Positions 4,243-5,190 of a DNA stretch of 5,190 bases are shown here, piece after piece (position 1 is the stretch's first letter; each line of letters opens with the position of its first letter). The DNA is from Chloroflexota bacterium. Its GTDB lineage: Bacteria > Chloroflexota > Dehalococcoidia > Tepidiformales > Tepidiformaceae. A program made the position numbers and the translations under genes. The DNA lies in contig CAUJEQ010000011.1 of the NCBI GenBank assembly GCA_963169135.1, positions 1-5,190 on the forward strand, in the 5' to 3' direction. The notes under the pieces were generated by a model. That model had not been told where the DNA came from. It saw only the letters and a list, made by a program, of their open reading frames with translations, and did not search any database.

Positions 4243-5190
4243 GCAGATCAGGACACACCGCGGCCTTCTGCCGCTGGCGCTCGCCATCATGGGGGCGCTC
4301 CTCGCCAGCTTCGCGATGACCTTCGCCGACGACAACCGCGCGGGAGCGCTCACCAACTGCGACGTCACCCACGACGGGAATGACTCGGAAGAGCTCGCCT
4401 TCCTGACGCTCATCAACAACTACCGGTCCCAGAATGGACTCGGCGCGCTGACCATCTCGACGAACCTGAACCGCGGCTCCGCGTGGATGACCGAGGACCT
4501 GGCAACGAACAACTACTTCGAGCACACCGACTCGCTGGGGCGCTCCGCCTACCAGCGCGCCATCGACTGCGGCTACCCCTCGGGCGCGGGCGAGAACCTG
4601 GCTGCGGGCGGCGCCTGGAGCTCGGCGCAGGCAGCCTTCATCGCCTGGCAGAATTCCCCCGGGCACAACGCGAACATGCTCGGCCAGTACTACAGACAGA
4701 TCGGCATCGCTCGCCACTACCAGGCCGGCTCGCAGTATGGGTGGTACTGGGCCACGACATTCGGTACGACGGACGACGGCACTGGCGGCGGCGGTGGTGG
4801 AGACGTTGGCGGCGGCGGTGGCGGCGAACCCACCAACACGCCATTCCCCCCAACCAGCACGCCGCTCCCAACCAACACGCCAACCCCGGCCCTGCCGACC
4901 GCAACGCCAACCTCCATGCCCCCGACCAGCACGCCAACGGTGAACCAGGGCGGCGGACAGGCCACGGCCACGCCGACCACCTTTGTGCCCACGAGCACCC
5001 CGACTCCGCAGCCCTCCGGATCGAGCCCGGCCAACACGCCCGCGCCGGCCACGGCCACGCCGACCAGGACGCCCACGACGGCTCCGGCGAACACCCCGAC
5101 TCCCGCAGCTACGAACACCCCGGGACCGTCGGCGACGCCGGGCACTCCTTCACTGCCGCTGTCGCCAGGCGCGAACCTGGTCGCCTGGCC
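4241..5190 (+). CDS. Secreted CAP (SCP-like) domain protein with Gly and Thr/Pro linkers, 3' partial
   Basis: The frame starts at ATG 4241 and remains open at the right edge, with 316 codons visible. Residues 1-29 form a signal peptide: basic start (R4, H6, R7), hydrophobic core 9-25 and likely cleavage after TFA at 29. Residues about 50-175 form a CAP/SCP-like domain. This includes FLTLINNYRSQNGLGAL (54-70), NYFEHTDSLGRSAYQRAIDCGY (91-112), AGENLAAG (116-123), FIAWQNSPGHNANML (133-147), IGIARHY (154-160) and WYWATTFGT (168-176). H95, E118 and H142 stand where family cavity residues occur. C40 and C110 could form a disulfide. After a Gly-rich linker (182-195) and a Thr/Pro-rich stretch (197-303), LSPGANLVAW (307-316) seems to open another extracellular domain. 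The role is probably at the cell surface or outside the cell; bacterial CAP proteins mostly lack a defined activity. GGGGGA at 4231-4236 supports the start but is paired in the leader hairpin. Confidence 0.9.
   Translation, partial: MQIRTHRGLLPLALAIMGALLASFAMTFADDNRAGALTNCDVTHDGNDSEELAFLTLINNYRSQNGLGALTISTNLNRGSAWMTEDLATNNYFEHTDSLGRSAYQRAIDCGYPSGAGENLAAGGAWSSAQAAFIAWQNSPGHNANMLGQYYRQIGIARHYQAGSQYGWYWATTFGTTDDGTGGGGGGDVGGGGGGEPTNTPFPPTSTPLPTNTPTPALPTATPTSMPPTSTPTVNQGGGQATATPTTFVPTSTPTPQPSGSSPANTPAPATATPTRTPTTAPANTPTPAATNTPGPSATPGTPSLPLSPGANLVAW
4784..4825 (+). repeat. Poly-glycine linker (two Gly6 runs)
   Basis: Residues 182-195 of the CAP protein are six Gly, Asp-Val, six Gly. They are encoded by GGC/GGT/GGA codons in near-repeat DNA. 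It forms a flexible hinge directly after the CAP domain. Such repeats change length easily by slippage in steps of three bases. Confidence 0.85.
4829..5149 (+). repeat. Thr/Pro-rich degenerate repeat region (PTNTP, PTSTP, TATPT units)
   Basis: Residues 197-303 consist of variations of P-T-x-T-P with about 17 Thr-Pro dipeptides (PTNTP, PTSTP, TATPT, ANTPTP). A short Gly/Gln break occurs at 236-240. At DNA level the units share CCAACACGCC- and ACGCCGACC-like words. These are extended, protease-resistant linkers of exported proteins and potential O-glycosylation sites, and they are common between domains of Chloroflexota surface proteins. The long minus-strand frame opposite (Gly/Val-rich) is a by-product of the repeat. 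Confidence 0.85.

Noticed and set aside
4154..5145. Minus-strand frames of 187 and 142 codons opposite the CAP gene, the latter with GVLVG repeats
   Set aside because: The apparent repeats are only the complement of the Thr/Pro linker codons. The plus strand has a signal peptide and CAP motifs.

Overview
The window is GC-rich and codes densely on both strands. It suggests a member of the Chloroflexota, perhaps Dehalococcoidia/Tepidiformia-like. This rests on a secreted CAP-domain protein with long Thr/Pro-rich linkers leading to a 'PGANLVAW'-type segment, GTG starts, and 1- to 4-nt gene overlaps. The organism assignment is inference, since no rRNA or other phylogenetic marker is present.

Layout: positions 1-1973 hold a leftward unit, read from right to left. 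It comprises a MarR-family regulator, a histidine (phosphoglycerate mutase-like) phosphatase, a class I SAM methyltransferase, and the first 18 codons of a membrane or exported protein that runs off the left edge. The first three genes overlap by 4 and 1 nt, and the fourth starts 16 nt after the methyltransferase stop, so one transcript with translational coupling is likely. A 138-nt divergent intergenic region (1974-2111) follows. It contains a perfect 16-bp palindrome just upstream of the regulator's GTG start, which is the best operator candidate for the MarR protein.

Positions 2112-4096 hold a rightward unit: a MidA/NDUFAF7-family methyltransferase (the complex I assembly factor family), a peroxiredoxin-like protein with an atypical active-site motif and a single Cys (4-nt overlap), and, after a 33-nt gap, an IscU/NifU-N-type Fe-S scaffold. 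Together they suggest respiratory-complex, redox and Fe-S maintenance, but the link is only by context.

Positions 4097-4240 are intergenic. Their 3' part folds on paper into a long hairpin with a GAAA tetraloop that pairs with the Shine-Dalgarno sequence and reaches the ATG of the last gene. That gene (4241 to the right edge, open-ended) encodes a secreted CAP/SCP-like protein: signal peptide, CAP domain, Gly-rich linker, Thr/Pro-rich repeat region, and the beginning of a further domain.

No tRNA, rRNA, CRISPR, insertion sequence or phage signature is visible. The main candidates for something undescribed are the RBS-sequestering leader hairpin, the MarR-phosphatase-methyltransferase operon with its palindrome, and the altered peroxiredoxin active site.
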